From positions 1 through 64,000 of the forward strand of contig CANIQT010000015.1 of the NCBI GenBank assembly GCA_947469885.1: a stretch of 64,000 nucleotides of DNA, read 5' to 3'. The stretch is from Bacteroidota bacterium (GTDB lineage: Bacteria; Bacteroidota; Bacteroidia; 2-12-FULL-35-15). Shown piece by piece: positions 28,976-39,100 of the stretch (position 1 is the first letter of the stretch; every line of letters begins with the position of its first letter). The notes beneath the pieces are model-generated. The model did no database searches. It saw only the letters and a list, made by a program, of their open reading frames with translations, and was not told the origin of the DNA. Position numbers and translations under genes: made by a program.

Positions 28976-29392
28976 ATGTCATCAGAAAAAATTAATTCGA
29001 GTAAGGCACCGGAACCGGTGGGTGCTTATCCTCATGCCCGAAAAGTAGGTAATCTACTATTCCTTTCCGGTGTGGGACCGAGGGAGCGCGGAACAAAAAA
29101 AATTCCCGGAGTAGAGTTGGATGAAAAGGGAAATATTATTTCTTATGATATAGAAACTCAATGTAAATCTGTGTTTCAAAATGTAAAATATATCCTGGAA
29201 GATGCCGGCAGTAGTTGGGATAATATTGTTGATGTGCAGGTATTTCTTACTAATATGAAAGATGATTTTGCAACCTATAATAAGGTGTATGCGGAATGGT
29301 TTAAAGATAATCAACCATGCAGGACTACTATTGAAATTAATTGTTTGCCTACCCCGATTGCAATAGAATTGAAGGTAATAGCTACTATTTAA
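28976..29392 (+). CDS. RidA/YjgF family protein, probable 2-aminomuconate deaminase
   Basis: 138 residues. The N-terminal KAPEPVGAYPHARKVGNLLF and LSGVGPRERGTKKIPG are characteristic of the Bacteroidota 2-aminomuconate deaminase subgroup of RidA proteins. The catalytic Arg lies in the C-terminal CRTTIEINCLPTPIAIELKV. These trimeric enzymes release ammonia from 2-aminomuconate in the kynurenine/anthranilate branch of tryptophan breakdown. The other genes of that pathway are not in this window, so the specific substrate remains an inference from sequence resemblance; a generic imine deaminase role is the alternative. It is a single-gene unit with its own promoter. Confidence 0.8.
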   Translation: MSSEKINSSKAPEPVGAYPHARKVGNLLFLSGVGPRERGTKKIPGVELDEKGNIISYDIETQCKSVFQNVKYILEDAGSSWDNIVDVQVFLTNMKDDFATYNKVYAEWFKDNQPCRTTIEINCLPTPIAIELKVIATI

Positions 29393-29400
29393 ACATCTTC

Positions 29401-29523
29401 AGGGCATCCTAAAAATTGCTTTTTTGTCGTTAGGCTTCGTTTTTAATTTACTCATTTACAAGTGTAAACTCCGTAATTAAAAACTTGCCTGCCTAAAAAA
29501 ATCTAATTTTTAGAACTGCCCTT
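29401..29523. repeat. Large imperfect palindromic repeat after the RidA gene
   Basis: The outer arms GGCATCCTAAAAATTGC and CTAATTTTTAGAACTGCC and inner arms TTAGGCTTCGTTTTTAATTT and AATTAAAAACTTGCCTGCCT can pair along most of their length, forming a hairpin of over 50 bp with bulges. It is a dispersed intergenic element type and probably ends the upstream transcript. Confidence 0.6.
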
Positions 29524-29629
29524 CAATAATTACCGGAATTTATTTGCTAATTCAGAATGAACAGTATCTTAGCAGGCTTGACTATTTAGATAAGCTAGCA
29601 AAATCCAATAGCAGCAGAGCAGAACCCTC

Positions 29630-29965
29630 AATTTAGTCAATAGAATACACTTGTAACTAAGCAAAATAAACTTGTAGCATAGCAGAATCCGCTTGTTAGT
29701 TAGCAGAAAACACTTGTAGGTTAACAGAATAAAATTGCAGGATAGCACAACCCACTTGCAGGATAACACAACCCACTTGTAGCTTAGCAGAAAATAATTG
29801 CGGCTTAGCAGAAAACAATTGTGGCTTAGCACAACCCGCTTGTAGTATAACACAACTCACTTATAACTTAGCAGAAAACACTTGTAGCTTAACAGAATAA
29901 AATTGTTGCATAGCAGAAAAAACTTGTAGCTTAGCAAAAAACGCTTGTAAGTTATCTTAAATTAC
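29630..29965 (+). repeat. 21-bp tandem array B upstream of an HTH gene
   Basis: Fifteen well-aligned units with TTG/TTA anchors at 29651, 29672, 29693 and so on to 29945, all exactly 21 bp apart. One or two decayed units lie to the left. The consensus is ACTTGTAGCTTAGCAGAAAAC, with variation such as TTGCAGGATAGCACAACCCA. The array ends 68 bp before the ATG at 30033 and about 40 bp before a full-match -7 element. The minus strand happens to be open as heptads (KWVVLSC), which I do not regard as a gene because the + strand carries stops in the same units and no coding signal is present. Confidence 0.93.
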
Positions 29966-30006
29966 GAAAATGTTAACAGAAATGTGAAATGGGTAGTAAA
30001 ATTCAC

Positions 30007-30014
30007 TATATTTG
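30007..30014 (+). promoter_or_regulatory. -7 promoter element of the HTH gene
   Basis: TATATTTG, a full TAnnTTTG match, 19 bp before the ATG at 30033. It excludes the earlier TTG start at 30012, which lies inside it, and places array B entirely upstream of the transcription start. Confidence 0.6.
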
Positions 30015-30032
30015 CTTGAAAAATATAATATT

Positions 30033-30365
30033 ATGGAAATACATATTGGAAATATTATCAGGAAAGTAGTTTATGACAGACGCATCAGAATGGGAGATTT
30101 AGCTCAAAAAATGGGGATGCACCAGGGGAGTATTAGCAGGGTGCTTGATTCTGCTGCGATGCAAACGACTATGGTGAAGAAATTTTGTGTGGTGCTGGAC
30201 TATGATTTTTTTGCTCATTATAGTGAAGAATTGAAAGTAACTAAAAAAGAAACTGAGAAATCGGAGTGTGAAAAATTACTGGAAGAAAATAAAAATGAAT
30301 TGGAAAAAGTGAAGTTGGAAAATGTTTATTTGAAGGAGATAAATGAATTGCTGAAGAAGAAATAA
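30033..30365 (+). CDS. Small helix-turn-helix protein with C-terminal coiled coil
   Basis: 110 residues from ATG 30033. The N-terminal 65 residues are XRE-like: IGNIIRKVVYDRRIRMGDLA, QKMGMHQGSISRVLDSAAMQ as helices 2-3 of the HTH, and a CVVLDYDFFAHYSEEL end typical of Bacteroidota transcription regulators of this type. Residues 70-110 are almost purely charged heptads (ECEKLLEENKNELEKVKLEN), a predicted coiled coil for dimerisation. It stands alone between array B and a terminator. The target genes are unknown; it could bind the repeat array upstream of its own promoter, but this is speculation. Confidence 0.75.
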   Translation: MEIHIGNIIRKVVYDRRIRMGDLAQKMGMHQGSISRVLDSAAMQTTMVKKFCVVLDYDFFAHYSEELKVTKKETEKSECEKLLEENKNELEKVKLENVYLKEINELLKKK

Positions 30366-30400
30366 TTTTTGAATTTTAGATTTGTAGAATTTTAGAATGA

Positions 30401-30431
30401 AAATCCCGTTTACAATCGTGAGCGGGATTTT
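30401..30431 (+). terminator. Terminator of the HTH gene
   Basis: AAATCCCG and CGGGATTT pair across a 14-nt loop, followed by TTT. A near copy lies at 30613-30643 in front of ileS, reading ATCCTGTTCATGGTATGAGC then GGGAT. Confidence 0.65.
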
Positions 30432-30454
30432 TCTATCTGAAAGGGTTCAATTTT

Positions 30455-30590
30455 ATATTCAACTCTTTCAGAGTTGGTGTTCCGTGTAATTTCATTCAAA
30501 CCCCACAATTTCATTGGGGGCTATTCACATTTGACTCCTCCGGAGTCCTAAATAATTACCTTAACCTGACGGCTATGTGCATGTGCGGGA
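30455..30590. repeat. Dispersed palindromic intergenic element
   Basis: Three short palindromes in a row: CAACTCT-TTC-AGAGTTG, CCCCACAATTTCATTGGGG and GACTCC-TCC-GGAGTC. This element type is common between Bacteroidota genes. It contains no ORF of note. Confidence 0.5.
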
Positions 30591-30645
30591 CAAATTTACG
30601 AATGTGTAAGTGAAAATCCTGTTCATGGTATGAGCGGGATTTTTC

Positions 30646-30653
30646 TATCTTTG
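30646..30653 (+). promoter_or_regulatory. -7 promoter element of ileS
   Basis: TATCTTTG, full match, 35 bp before the ileS ATG. It overlaps the tail of the second terminator-like hairpin. Confidence 0.55.
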
Positions 30654-30687
30654 CACCCCTAAAATTTAGGAAGTAAGAAAAACTTTG

Positions 30688-33600
30688 ATGAGTAAAACTT
30701 ATAAGACATATCCTTCCCTTAATCTTTCGCAAACTGCAAAGGATGTGCAAAAGACATGGGATGAGAACAATACCTTTGAAAAATCCATCACTTCGCGTGA
30801 AGGAAAAACTCCTTTTGTTTTTTATGAAGGGCCTCCATCTGCCAATGGTTTGCCGGGTGTTCATCACGTGATGGGTCGTGCTATTAAAGATATTTTTTGC
30901 AGGTATAAAACACAAAAAGGTTTCCAGGTAAAACGAAAAGCTGGTTGGGATACGCACGGATTGCCAATAGAATTAAGCGTTGAGAAGGCCTTAGGAATTA
31001 CAAAAGAAGACATCGGGCATAAAATATCAGTTGAACAATACAACATCGAGTGCAGAAAAGATGTATTGAAATATACAAAAGAATGGGCGGATATTACATC
31101 AAAAATGGGCTATTGGGTGGATATGGAGCATCCATATATTACCTACGATAACCGTTATATTGAATCCGTTTGGTGGCTGTTGAATAATCTTTATAATAAA
31201 GGTGCAATCTATAAAGGGTTCACCATTCAACCCTATTCACCTGCTGCAGGTACAGGACTTTCTACACATGAATTAAATCAGCCGGGATGTTACAGGGATG
31301 TGAAGGATAGGACGGCTGTGGCGATGTTTAAAGCAGTTCAAAGTTCAAAGTTTGAAAGTTTAAAGTTGGAGGGAGATGTTTATTTTCTTGCTTGGACAAC
31401 TACTCCCTGGACTTTGCCTTCTAATACAGCTTTGGCGGTTGGGAAGAATATTGAATATGTTTTGGTTAAAACATTCAACCCATTTAGTCATACTTCTGCA
31501 AATGTTATTCTTGCCAAAGAATTGGTTGGAAAACATTTTAGTGAAAAGAATAAAGAATTAACGTTGGAAGACTATAAAGCGGGCGATAAAGCAATTCCAT
31601 TTCAGATTGTTTCCGAGTTCAAAGGCTCCGATTTAGCTGGAATAAAATACGAACAACTTTTACCTTTTGCACAACCAACGGATGGTGATGCTTTCAAAGT
31701 AATCATCGGAGATTTTGTTACCACTGAAGATGGAACAGGTATCGTACATATTGCCCCAAGTTTTGGTGCAGACGATTTTAGAGTTGCAAAACAAAACGGG
31801 ATTGGCTCATTAACATTGGTTGATAAACGTGGAAAATTTTTACCTGAGGTAAAAGATGGTGTCTTTTTATATGGCGAAGAATATGTAAAGGAAGCCTATC
31901 TGTCAGACGAAGAAAAAGCACACGAGTTTCAGTTTCAGAAAAAAATATTAGAAGATAACGGAAAGATAAAAGAATTAAAATCTTATTTATCTGTTGATGA
32001 AAGAATAGTCTTGAAACTTCAGGAAGAGGGAAAACTCTTTAAAAAAGAAACCTACGAGCATAGTTATCCGCATTGCTGGAGAACTGATAAACCTGTTTTA
32101 TATTATCCTTTAGATAGTTGGTTTATAAAAACTACAGACTATAAAGATAGAATGATTGAGTTGAACAAAACTATTAACTGGAAGCCTGAATCTACAGGCA
32201 CCGGGCGTTTTGGCAACTGGTTAGAAAATCTGAATGACTGGAATTTATCACGTTCCCGTTTCTGGGGAATTCCAATTCCTATCTGGACAAGCGAAGACAA
32301 AACAGAACAAATCTGCATTGGTTCTGCAGAAGAATTAAAAAAAGAAATTGAAAATGCAGTTGCAAAAAATGCAATGCAAAACAACCCGCTTGCTTCATTT
32401 ACAGCTGGAGATAACAGTGCAGAGAATTACAATACATTTGATTTGCATAAACCTTATGCAGATACAATAGTGTTAGAACGCAATGGTAAAAAGCTTTTCC
32501 GCGAACCCGATTTAATTGATGTGTGGTTCGATTCAGGCTCTATGCCTTATGCACAGTTGCATTACCCGTTTGAAAACAAAGAATTTATTGACAACAAAAA
32601 ATATTTCCCTGCTGATTTTATTGCTGAAGGAGTTGACCAGACAAGGGGTTGGTTCTTTACACTTCACGCCATAGGCACTATGTGTTTTGATTCTGTGGCA
32701 TTCAAAAACGTAGTAAGCAATGGTTTGGTGCTGGATAAAAACGGGCAGAAAATGAGCAAGCGATTAGGCAATGCTGTCAATCCTTTTGAAACTATTGAGA
32801 AATACGGACCGGATGCTACTCGCTGGTATATGATTACCAATGCTGCTCCCTGGGATAATCTTAAATTTGACCTGGAGGGAATTACAGAAGTGCAACGAAA
32901 GTTTTTCGGAACCTTACACAATACGTATTCTTTCTTTGCGTTATATGCAAATGTGGATGGATTCAGTTATTCAGAGGCAGAGATACCGATGAATGAACGG
33001 GCAGAAATTGACAGATGGATAATTTCGGAATTAAATACTTTGATTAAAAAAGTGGATGAAGCTTATAGCGATTATGAACCACACCGTGCAGGAAGATACA
33101 TTGAATCTTTTGTGGATGAACATTTGAGTAACTGGTACGTTCGCCTTTGCAGAAGACGTTTCTGGAAAGGAGATTATTCCCAAGATAAAATTGCTGCATA
33201 TCAAACCTTGTATCAATGTATGGAAACAATAGCCAAGCTCTCAGCTCCCATTGCTCCTTTCTTTATGGATAGACTTTTTACTGATTTGAATTCTGTTACT
33301 AATCGTGATACGTTTGAATCCATTCATTTGAGCGAGTTTCCTGTATGTGATGAAAAAGTTATTGATAAAAATTTAGAAGAGCGAATGGAGTTGGCACAAA
33401 AAATTTCTTCTATGGTTTTATCTATTCGTAAAAAAGAAAACATACGTGTCCGCCAGCCATTGAACAGGATTCAAATTCCTGTGCTGGATGATTCTTACAA
33501 AGCAAAAATTGAAGCGGTAAAAGATTTAATTCTTTCGGAAGTGAATGTGAAGAGTTTGGATTTAGTAGATGAATCGCATACACAGATTGTGAAGAATATG

Positions 33601-34122
33601 AAACTGAATTTCAAAACGCTTGGGAAAAAATGCGGGAAGAATATGAAAGCAGTTCAGACTTTTGCGAATGAAACTGCACAAGCAATAATTTCAGGAATAG
33701 AAAAGAACGGAACCTATCAAATAACCTTGGGAGATGATGTAATAATTTTGGATGTAGAAGACGTTGAAATTATTCCTGTGGATATTCCTGGCTGGAAGGT
33801 TTCTAATTCAGGACAGTTAACCGTTGCTTTGGATGTTACCATTACACCTGAACTGAGGGAAGAAGGCTTGGCTCGTGAACTTGTAAATCGTATTCAAAAC
33901 CTGAGAAAAGAAAGTAATCTGGATGTTACAGATAAGATTGAAGTAAAGATTCAAAGAAATTCTGCATTAAATTCAGCCATAAATAATAATTTGAAGTATA
34001 TTTGCGCGGAAATTTTGGCATCTTCGCTCGAACTAGTTGATACTATGGAGGCTACAATTGGCTCTGAGATTGAATTGGACGAAGAAATCAAGACATTAAT
34101 TACAATAAATAAACTAAATTAA
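30688..34122 (+). CDS. ileS: Isoleucyl-tRNA synthetase
   Basis: 1144 residues, the long form usual in Bacteroidota and archaea. ATG 30688 is preferred over the TTG codon just before it. The class I HIGH-type motif appears as PPSANGLPGVHHVMGRA near residue 50. The KMSKS-type motif is QKMSKRLGNA near residue 692. The editing domain has the TTPWTLPSNTALAV signature. The C-terminal part (ALDVTITPELREEGLARELV) matches the tRNA-binding end of the class without the C-terminal zinc domain. It is followed after 11 bp by the TraR/DksA-like gene, so the pair may be cotranscribed. Confidence 0.96.
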   Translation: MSKTYKTYPSLNLSQTAKDVQKTWDENNTFEKSITSREGKTPFVFYEGPPSANGLPGVHHVMGRAIKDIFCRYKTQKGFQVKRKAGWDTHGLPIELSVEKALGITKEDIGHKISVEQYNIECRKDVLKYTKEWADITSKMGYWVDMEHPYITYDNRYIESVWWLLNNLYNKGAIYKGFTIQPYSPAAGTGLSTHELNQPGCYRDVKDRTAVAMFKAVQSSKFESLKLEGDVYFLAWTTTPWTLPSNTALAVGKNIEYVLVKTFNPFSHTSANVILAKELVGKHFSEKNKELTLEDYKAGDKAIPFQIVSEFKGSDLAGIKYEQLLPFAQPTDGDAFKVIIGDFVTTEDGTGIVHIAPSFGADDFRVAKQNGIGSLTLVDKRGKFLPEVKDGVFLYGEEYVKEAYLSDEEKAHEFQFQKKILEDNGKIKELKSYLSVDERIVLKLQEEGKLFKKETYEHSYPHCWRTDKPVLYYPLDSWFIKTTDYKDRMIELNKTINWKPESTGTGRFGNWLENLNDWNLSRSRFWGIPIPIWTSEDKTEQICIGSAEELKKEIENAVAKNAMQNNPLASFTAGDNSAENYNTFDLHKPYADTIVLERNGKKLFREPDLIDVWFDSGSMPYAQLHYPFENKEFIDNKKYFPADFIAEGVDQTRGWFFTLHAIGTMCFDSVAFKNVVSNGLVLDKNGQKMSKRLGNAVNPFETIEKYGPDATRWYMITNAAPWDNLKFDLEGITEVQRKFFGTLHNTYSFFALYANVDGFSYSEAEIPMNERAEIDRWIISELNTLIKKVDEAYSDYEPHRAGRYIESFVDEHLSNWYVRLCRRRFWKGDYSQDKIAAYQTLYQCMETIAKLSAPIAPFFMDRLFTDLNSVTNRDTFESIHLSEFPVCDEKVIDKNLEERMELAQKISSMVLSIRKKENIRVRQPLNRIQIPVLDDSYKAKIEAVKDLILSEVNVKSLDLVDESHTQIVKNMKLNFKTLGKKCGKNMKAVQTFANETAQAIISGIEKNGTYQITLGDDVIILDVEDVEIIPVDIPGWKVSNSGQLTVALDVTITPELREEGLARELVNRIQNLRKESNLDVTDKIEVKIQRNSALNSAINNNLKYICAEILASSLELVDTMEATIGSEIELDEEIKTLITINKLN

Positions 34123-34133
34123 GACTTCTCAAA

Positions 34134-35171
34134 ATGGCTAAAAAAGTTCAAAAAAGCAAACCGGCAAAGAAAGCGGCAAAACCTGCAAAGAAAGCGGTTG
34201 CTAAAAAGCCTGCAAAGAAAGCTGCTCCTAAAAAGGTAGCGAAACCTGCAAAAAAAGCAGCTCCTAAGAAAGTGGTTAAAAAACCTGCTCCCAAAAAGGC
34301 TGCTGCAAAAAAGGCACCTGTTAAAAAAACAATTGCTAAAAAATTGGTTAAAAAAGTTGCGCCTAAAAAAGCTGCTAAAAAAATTGCGGTTAAAAAGATA
34401 GTTGTAAAAAAAATTGCCCCTAAAAAAGCTGCTGCCAAAAAAGCACCAGCTAAAAAAATTGTAACTAAAAAAGTTGTCTTTAAAAAAACTGCTCCTAAAA
34501 AAATGGCTCCTAAAAAGGTTTTGCCACCACCAGCAAAAACTAGTTGGGAGCTGAAGATGGAGGCAAAGAGAGTTGATTTCGAAAGAAGAGCTCTTGCTGA
34601 AAGAAAGCGGTTAAATGAAAAACCAATTCCTCTTGCTCCTAAAAAAACACCACCTACACCTAAGAAAAAACAAGAATTGTCAATTGATATGGATGACGAT
34701 GTGGTTATGGATGAAGCACCAATGATTGTAGAATATAAAACACCAAGTATTCGCAAACCGATGGGACCTGCTCCTATTCCTCATATTAATAATGATAAAC
34801 GTACCCGTTATACTGATGCTGAGTTGAAAGAGTTTAAACAATTAATTATTAAAAAATTAACCGAAGCTCAAAAAGATTATGAATTGCTAAAAAGTACACT
34901 TTCGCACAGAGATGACCACGGTACAGATGATACTTCTCCAACATTTAAACTATTGGAAGATGGCTCTGATGTATTATCTAAGGAAGAAACAGCACATTTA
35001 GCCGGACGTCAGGAAAAATTTATTCAGAATTTACAGAATGCGCTTATTCGTATTGAAAATAAAACATACGGAATTTGTCGCGCTACCGGAAAATTAATTT
35101 CTAAAGAGCGTTTAAGAAGCGTGCCTCATGCAACTTTGGCAATTGAAGCCAAGTTGATTCAAAAAACATAA
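34134..35171 (+). CDS. TraR/DksA family protein with a histone H1-like lysine/alanine N-terminal tail
   Basis: 345 residues. Residues 1-135 consist almost only of Lys, Ala, Pro and Val in PAKKA/APKKA repeats, like histone H1 or HU-fused tails, and would bind DNA non-specifically. A linker (residues 140-215) with an acidic patch (DMDDDVVMDE) follows. The C-terminal 120 residues are the TraR/DksA fold: a coiled coil (YTDAELKEFKQLIIKKLTEA) and a zinc-finger-like end YGICRATGKLISKERL. Of the four usual zinc Cys only one remains, a state known in Bacteroidota members. DksA-type proteins modulate RNA polymerase through its secondary channel. Here the tail may tether the protein to DNA. Confidence 0.85.
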   Translation: MAKKVQKSKPAKKAAKPAKKAVAKKPAKKAAPKKVAKPAKKAAPKKVVKKPAPKKAAAKKAPVKKTIAKKLVKKVAPKKAAKKIAVKKIVVKKIAPKKAAAKKAPAKKIVTKKVVFKKTAPKKMAPKKVLPPPAKTSWELKMEAKRVDFERRALAERKRLNEKPIPLAPKKTPPTPKKKQELSIDMDDDVVMDEAPMIVEYKTPSIRKPMGPAPIPHINNDKRTRYTDAELKEFKQLIIKKLTEAQKDYELLKSTLSHRDDHGTDDTSPTFKLLEDGSDVLSKEETAHLAGRQEKFIQNLQNALIRIENKTYGICRATGKLISKERLRSVPHATLAIEAKLIQKT

Positions 35172-35189
35172 TCGTTTCTATTAATCATT

Positions 35190-35235
35190 AATAAAGAAAG
35201 GTTACCATTTAGTTGTGTAGCCTTTCTTTATTTTT
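35190..35235 (+). terminator. Terminator after the TraR/DksA-like gene
   Basis: AATAAAGAAAGG at 35190-35201 and CCTTTCTTTATT at 35221-35232 are perfect complements with a 19-nt loop, followed by a T run. Confidence 0.8.
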
Positions 35236-35258
35236 TATAAACACCTAATTAATCCCTC

Positions 35259-35924
35259 GTGAAAAAACCTTTGCTAATTATTTTCCTTGTATTGCTGATT
35301 GATCAGCTAATTAAGATTTATATCAAAACTCATTTTTTTCTTGGTGAAGAAGTACATGTGGCAGGCAATTGGTTCATTCTTCATTTCACAGAAAACAATG
35401 GAATGGCTTATGGAATGGAGTTTGGCGGAAGGTTCGGAAAAATATTTTTAAGCACTTTTCGAATTGTTGCTGTAGGAGGAATCGGGTATTACTTATGGAC
35501 ATTAACGAGGAAGAAAGAAGATAAATTATACATCGTTTGTATTGCTTTGATTTTTGCAGGAGCACTGGGAAACATAATAGACAGTGCATTTTACGGAGTA
35601 TTATTCAGCGATAGCGATTATGATGTTTCCCGTTTTATGCCCGAAACAGGTGGTTATGCTTCCTTTCTGCACGGTAAAGTAGTGGATATGTTTTATTTTC
35701 CCATAATGCAGGGGCATTTTCCAGCGTGGTTTCCATTTTGGGGAACCGAAGATTTTATTTTCTTTCGTCCTGTTTTCAATTTTGCCGATGCTTCTATTAG
35801 CAGTGGAGTAGCAATCATCATACTTTTTCAGAAACGGTTTTTCGGGAAAAAATCTATTGCTATTGAGAACACTCGTGTGGAAGTTGCTACACAGGAACAC
35901 CCAAATGAACAGTCTGCATTTTAG
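35259..35924 (+). CDS. lspA: Lipoprotein signal peptidase (signal peptidase II)
   Basis: 221 residues with a GTG start (MKKPLLIIFLVLLIDQLIKI). Four membrane segments are visible. The catalytic Asp pair lies in GALGNIIDSAFYG and FNFADASISSG, the standard LspA motifs. It cleaves the signal peptide of diacylglyceryl-modified prolipoproteins in the inner membrane. The large extracytoplasmic loop between the two catalytic motifs (residues 115-160) is longer than in E. coli, as usual in Bacteroidota. Confidence 0.93.
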   Translation: MKKPLLIIFLVLLIDQLIKIYIKTHFFLGEEVHVAGNWFILHFTENNGMAYGMEFGGRFGKIFLSTFRIVAVGGIGYYLWTLTRKKEDKLYIVCIALIFAGALGNIIDSAFYGVLFSDSDYDVSRFMPETGGYASFLHGKVVDMFYFPIMQGHFPAWFPFWGTEDFIFFRPVFNFADASISSGVAIIILFQKRFFGKKSIAIENTRVEVATQEHPNEQSAF

Positions 35925-36097
35925 GTGTCTTTATAGTTTTATACTTCTCCATTTTTTTCCCTTTCACTATAAATAACTGCGTTTACCAACTAAACTAGTT
36001 TTTGACACAATTTATGGAACAGAGTCAGTACCTGCTCCTACAAGAGAGCTCCTTTATACTTCTACTTGATTTTACCACAGTCGATATTATTTCACAA

Positions 36098-36131
36098 AAA
36101 AGCCTGTTTCAATTTCTTGAAACAGGCTTTT
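36098..36131. terminator. Bidirectional terminator between convergent genes
   Basis: AAAAGCCTGTTTCAA and TTGAAACAGGCTTTT are perfect complements around a TTTC loop, with A and T runs on both sides. It can end both lspA and the minus-strand T9SS gene. Confidence 0.88.
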
Positions 36132-36150
36132 AATTTGTCAAAAACAGTAT

Positions 36151-39100
36151 TTATTTTAATAGGGTGACATGTCCAATGTATTCATGAGCCAAACCTTTCC
36201 AGTCTTTTAAATTGATTTTATAAACATAAACACCCAACTCACACACTTCCCCAATATTACCTTTTCTTCCATTCCATCCTTGATGCAAATCTCCTGTAGT
36301 AAATATCCGTTCACCCCAACGGTCAAATATAGCCATTTCGAAATCCTCTAACAGAATATTTGTACCATTAATCATAAACTCATCGTTTGTTCCGTTTTCA
36401 TCAAAAGGAGAAAAGGCATTTGGAATATAACAAGTCAAGATAGGATCAATAATAATCATATGAATGGCAGTATCTGTACAACCATGTACATTGCTTACTA
36501 TCAACTGAACACTATACGAGCCAGTATCTGCATAAGTATAGGTAGGATTCTGAATAGATGAACCTGCACCATTTCCAAAAGTCCATGTCCAATTATCTAT
36601 TACTCCTGTTGAGTGGTCATGAAAATGAATCTCCGGTTGAGTGATATTAGTAGGCTGTGGAGTAGCATTGAATATGGCTACCGGCTGAGAATAAACAGTT
36701 ATCAATCCAATTTGTGTAATTGAATCTTTACATCCTGTTGTATTGGTATAGGTTAACGTAACCGAATAAGGTACACCACCATGATAGGTCAAGTAGGTAT
36801 TGTAAGGATTCGCTACATTCGAAGTATTGCCATCCCCAAAATTCCAGTGATAGAAACCACCCGGCTGGTCAACTGTACTTGTAAAGTTAACGGTTACAGG
36901 CTCGCAACCACTTGTGATATCAGGAGTAAATGTAATTATAGGAAGTGCAATTACTGTAATGGTTGCTGATGCTGTATCACCACAGAATTGAGTTAAATAA
37001 TGATAGACAGTATGTGTACCTGCACCTGCCAAACTTGGAGTAAACACTCCGTTAACAGACATTCCTGGTCCTCCCCATGTTCCACCCAAACCAATAGATG
37101 AAAGTTGCACTGGTGCAGCATCAATACAATATGGACCTCCCACAGGATTTATAGTTGCATCAACTTGCTGTGTTACATTTACAAGTGCTGTATCCTGAGA
37201 ATAACAAGGGAAATAAATGGTATAAGTTACTATGTTAGTATTACCTGCAAGTCCGGGCAATGTAGGATCAAATGTTCCATTAATAGTATCTGTAATTCCA
37301 TAACCAGTCCAGCTACCACCAGCTGTTGCAGCGGTTAATGTAACAGGATTATAGGAAGTACACAAAGGTGGAACATTTGCAATGGTAGGGTCAAGAGTAT
37401 TTGCTACAAGTATAGTAGTTGTGGTATCTCCAACGCCACATATACCACTATTAACATTATAATGTATTGTATGAGTTCCCACTCCAGCAAGCGAAGGAAG
37501 GAAGGTACCTAAATTGGTATCCACAATTCCTGGACCAGAGAAAACGCCTGTTCCCACTGGCACAGACATTACTAATGTATCAAGCGGACTGGCAGTACAA
37601 TAAGGACCTGCGGGTAAAAAGTGCATTGTAGCAATATCAATAGGACCTACATTAACTGTATCAATTACACTACAGCCTCCATTGTTACTTGTAACAGTTA
37701 CCTGATACTGGGTAATGGCAGTTGGTGTTCCGGTAGTATTTTGAGCAGTTGCGTTTGCTATATTTCCTCCCGCAGGAAAAGATACCCATTGATAAGCAAA
37801 ATCAGTTGGATTTTGAGCAACACCACAAAAATGCATTTGAATATCCGGGTGAATCGTATAGGTTGAACCAAAAGCAAACGCACCAGGACCTCCACATTGA
37901 TCTTGTGAATCGCTTAACCATACTTGGCTAGAGTAATTGCCAGTATTAGTTTGAAGCGTATTACAATTGCTGATATAATTTGGCCAAGGAGGACCGAAAC
38001 TGAAACAAATTTCAATAATGATATTATTTATACCGTCCCACTCATAACCGGAAGGAAAAGTAAAGGTATTCCATCCCATCACCACATTAGTGGTTTGAGC
38101 AGGGTAAACCGTAACTAAACCTGGTACATAGGTGGCAGTAGAAGTAAAATCAGTAATACCGGTACATCCCATCTTAATAGTGAATTCGGGATAAGAAGTG
38201 TTTCCGGCTAAAGCAGTCACATTAAAACCTAGTTGGTCAATTTTTCCACCCATCCATCCTGCAGCATTTAATTCAGTAGCTGTATATAAATATTGTTGAA
38301 CGGAGGATGTATAGTAATTTCCAAATGGAGCAGGATAAGAATAGTTTGAACTAGAAGACAATCCTGTACCAACTACTCCTGTATTAGCCGCTCCTGAACA
38401 ACCACCTGAAATACTCAATGCACAAGTAGCTGGAATTGTAGGTCCATTAAACTGTACACTTAAGTTGGCTGTCCCCCCCAAACAAAATACAGTATCAGCC
38501 AAAGCAGTGTAGGCTGGAATCTGAGGCATAGTCACAGTTACCGATGCAGCGGTACCCGTACAGCCAAACGCGTCTATAACTGTTAATGAATATGTACCTA
38601 CTCCAACTGTTATAGAACTGGTGGTTGCCCCGTTCGACCATAAATAAGAAGCATATATTAATGAGTCACACGATAAAGTTGTTAAGCCTGTCCCACATCC
38701 TCCAGCTAAAATACCCGTTATGACAGGAGTAGGATTAGGGTGAACCTGAACGTTAACCGACACTGTTGCCGAACACGACTGTTGTGTAACAGTTACACTA
38801 TAAGTTCCGGAGGTGCTGACCACTAATGAATTACCTGTTGCCCCTGTATTCCAAACATAGCTGTCGTAATTGGGTGGAGTTACAATCAAGGTGGTACTAT
38901 TACCCCCGCAAAGAGCGGTTACACCCGAGATGACGGCAGCGAGTGACTGTGTACTGCTGGTATCAATATATATAACAGCATTAATAGTCGTAATTCCAAC
39001 AGGTACACCGTTATCCGTTGCGGTAAAAGTTATAGTATGATACCCTGAATTTGTACCTGTAGCAATAATCTGAACTTGGGCATCCACTGTATTACCGGGA

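Noticed and set aside
29569-29853. Minus-strand ORF in array B
   Set aside because: Heptad-repetitive translation (KWVVLSC) that follows from the 21-bp period; its composition is unlike any real gene here and no promoter on that strand was seen.
34148-34756. 202-codon minus-strand ORF inside the DksA-like gene
   Set aside because: Antisense of the Lys/Ala repeat (translates as Phe/Leu/Ala-rich repeats).
35941-36097. Possible small gene between lspA and the giant T9SS gene
   Set aside because: Only short frames, no promoter element; the region ends in a shared bidirectional terminator.
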